Below are positions 16,805 through 17,959 of a stretch of 17,959 nt of DNA, one piece after another. The stretch lies in the NCBI GenBank assembly GCA_937923125.1, contig CALALK010000245.1:1-17959 (forward strand). Reading direction: 5' to 3'. Each line of letters opens with the position of its first letter. Within the stretch, counting starts at the first letter, position 1. A model generated the notes under the pieces. That model made no database searches, was not told where the DNA came from, and saw only the letters and a list, made by a program, of their open reading frames with translations. Origin of the DNA: an uncultured Carnobacterium sp. GTDB lineage: Bacteria; Bacillota; Bacilli; Lactobacillales; Aerococcaceae. Made by a program: the position numbers and the translations under genes.

Positions 16805-17959
16805 TTATTCTCCGTTACCGCCGTTTTTCTTAATGATTTCTTCTGCAATGCTCTTAGGAACATCTTCATAGTGGTCAAATGTCATACTGAAAGTACCACG
16901 ACCTTGTGTTGCAGAACGTAATGTAGTTGCGTAACCGAACATTTCTGATAAAGGAATCATACCTTTAACGATTTGTGCGTTACCACGAACTTCAGAACCT
17001 TCAACACGTCCACGACGAGCGTTAACGTGTCCCATTACATCTCCGAAGTATTCTTCAGGAACTGTAATTTCAACAGCCATCATAGGTTCTAAGATAGCAG
17101 GTTGAGCTTTCTTAGCAGCAGCTTTCAATGCCATAGAAGCGGCAACTTTGAAGGCTGTTTCAGATGAATCGACATCGTGGTAGCTTCCATCGTAAAGTTT
17201 AGCTTTGATGTCAACTAATGGATAACCAGCTAATACCCCGTTTTCCATAGCATCTTTCAATCCAGCTTCAACTGCAGGGATGTATTCACGAGGAACTACC
17301 CCACCGACAATAGCGTTTTCGAATTCGAATCCAGCACCTTCTTCGTTAGGAGTAAATTCAATCCATACGTGACCGTATTGACCTTTACCACCTGATTGAC
17401 GAACGAATTTACCTTCAGCTTGTGTAGAAGCACGGAATGTTTCACGGTAAGATACTTGAGGAGCACCTACGTTAGCTTCTACTTTGAACTCACGACGCAT
17501 ACGGTCAACGATGATATCCAAGTGTAACTCACCCATACCAGCGATAACTGTTTCACCAGTTTCTTGGTTAGTGTAAGCACGGAATGTTGGATCTTCTTCT
17601 GCAAGTTTTTGTAAAGCAATACCCATTTTATCTTGGTCAGCTTTTGATTTAGGTTCAATAGCAACCTCGATAACTGGATCAGGGAATTCCATTGATTCTA
17701 AGATAACTTCAGCTTTTTCGTCACATAATGTGTCCCCTGTAGTTGTATCTTTAAGACCAACTGCAGCAGCGATGTCTCCTGAGAATACTTCTGGAATTTC
17801 TTGACGAGAGTTCGCGTGCATTTGTAGGATACGTCCTACACGTTCACGTTTACCTTTCGTTGAGTTCTTAACGTATGAACCTGATTGTAAAGTACCAGAG
17901 TACACACGGAAGAATGTTAAACGACCTACGAATGGGTCAGTCATAACTTTGAAGGCCAA
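16805..17959 (-). CDS. fusA: Elongation factor G, C-terminal part (gene runs off right edge)
   Basis: Ribosomal GTPase that drives translocation of tRNA and mRNA after each peptide bond, and ribosome recycling with RRF. The window holds the last 384 codons. They begin inside domain II ([25 protein letters not shown] segment) and continue through domain III ([14 protein letters not shown], about visible residues 141-154), domain IV ([13 protein letters not shown]) and domain V ([20 protein letters not shown]), ending in a glycine/lysine-rich tail. The leftmost codon in frame is TTG, read here as an internal Leu and not a start: EF-G is usually about 690 residues, so roughly 310 N-terminal residues, including the GTP-binding domain, lie outside. 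Next gene is tuf, as in str operons. No frameshift seen. Identification is very secure. Confidence 0.98.
   Translation of the reverse strand: MAFKVMTDPFVGRLTFFRVYSGTLQSGSYVKNSTKGKRERVGRILQMHANSRQEIPEVFSGDIAAAVGLKDTTTGDTLCDEKAEVILESMEFPDPVIEVAIEPKSKADQDKMGIALQKLAEEDPTFRAYTNQETGETVIAGMGELHLDIIVDRMRREFKVEANVGAPQVSYRETFRASTQAEGKFVRQSGGKGQYGHVWIEFTPNEEGAGFEFENAIVGGVVPREYIPAVEAGLKDAMENGVLAGYPLVDIKAKLYDGSYHDVDSSETAFKVAASMALKAAAKKAQPAILEPMMAVEITVPEEYFGDVMGHVNARRGRVEGSEVRGNAQIVKGMIPLSEMFGYATTLRSATQGRGTFSMTFDHYEDVPKSIAEEIIKKNGGNGE

Noticed and set aside
17479..17664. Minus-strand frame inside fusA
   Set aside because: Overlaps EF-G in another frame, and the EF-G frame is conserved throughout.

Overview
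The window is a housekeeping segment from a low-GC Firmicute, most likely order Lactobacillales and probably family Enterococcaceae (Enterococcus/Vagococcus-like). That placement rests on recalled similarity of the proteins, the zinc-type 61-residue uS14, the gene order fusA-tuf-S10-spc-alpha, and an ECF-transporter ATPase gene directly after rplQ; the genus is not settled. Every gene I can support lies on the minus strand, so transcription runs from high to low coordinates. There are 32 protein genes: 30 encode translation, transcription or secretion proteins, one encodes adenylate kinase, and one encodes an ABC ATPase. Two small genes, rpmD (59 codons) and rpmJ (37 codons), are easily missed by ORF length cut-offs.

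Layout in transcription order: the 3' part of fusA (EF-G) enters from the right edge. A 152-nt gap with a hairpin and a good sigma-A-type promoter leads into tuf (EF-Tu), which ends at a strong intrinsic terminator. A 424-nt non-coding stretch follows, holding inverted repeats, the main S10-operon promoter (TTGCAA, 17 nt, TATACT) and a structured leader of about 170 nt. Then come the S10 genes (rpsJ, rplC, rplD, rplW, rplB, rpsS, rplV, rpsC, rplP, rpmC, rpsQ), the spc genes (rplN, rplX, rplE, rpsN, rpsH, rplF, rplR, rpsE, rpmD, rplO, secY, adk) and the alpha genes (infA, rpmJ, rpsM, rpsK, rpoA, rplQ). A second extended -10 promoter sits between adk and infA. After rplQ, a 236-nt gap rich in hairpins, including two terminator-like ones, precedes ecfA1, whose stop codon lies 4 nt from the left edge.

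The genes make ribosomal proteins for both subunits, the two GTPase elongation factors, initiation factor IF-1, the RNA polymerase alpha subunit, the SecY translocon pore and a nucleotide-balancing kinase, all tied to growth rate. Genes are tightly packed, with overlaps (rplD/rplW, rplO/secY, rplP/rpmC) and 2-3 nt gaps (rplV/rpsC/rplP) that suggest translational coupling. Several starts are GTG or TTG.

I found no novel enzymatic, defence or mobile system. What deserves a second look is non-coding: a 14-bp hairpin capped by GCAA between secY and adk with wobble pairs on the transcribed strand only; the structured S10 leader; a hairpin touching the rplN Shine-Dalgarno; an rplF-rplR hairpin; and the hairpin cluster before ecfA1.
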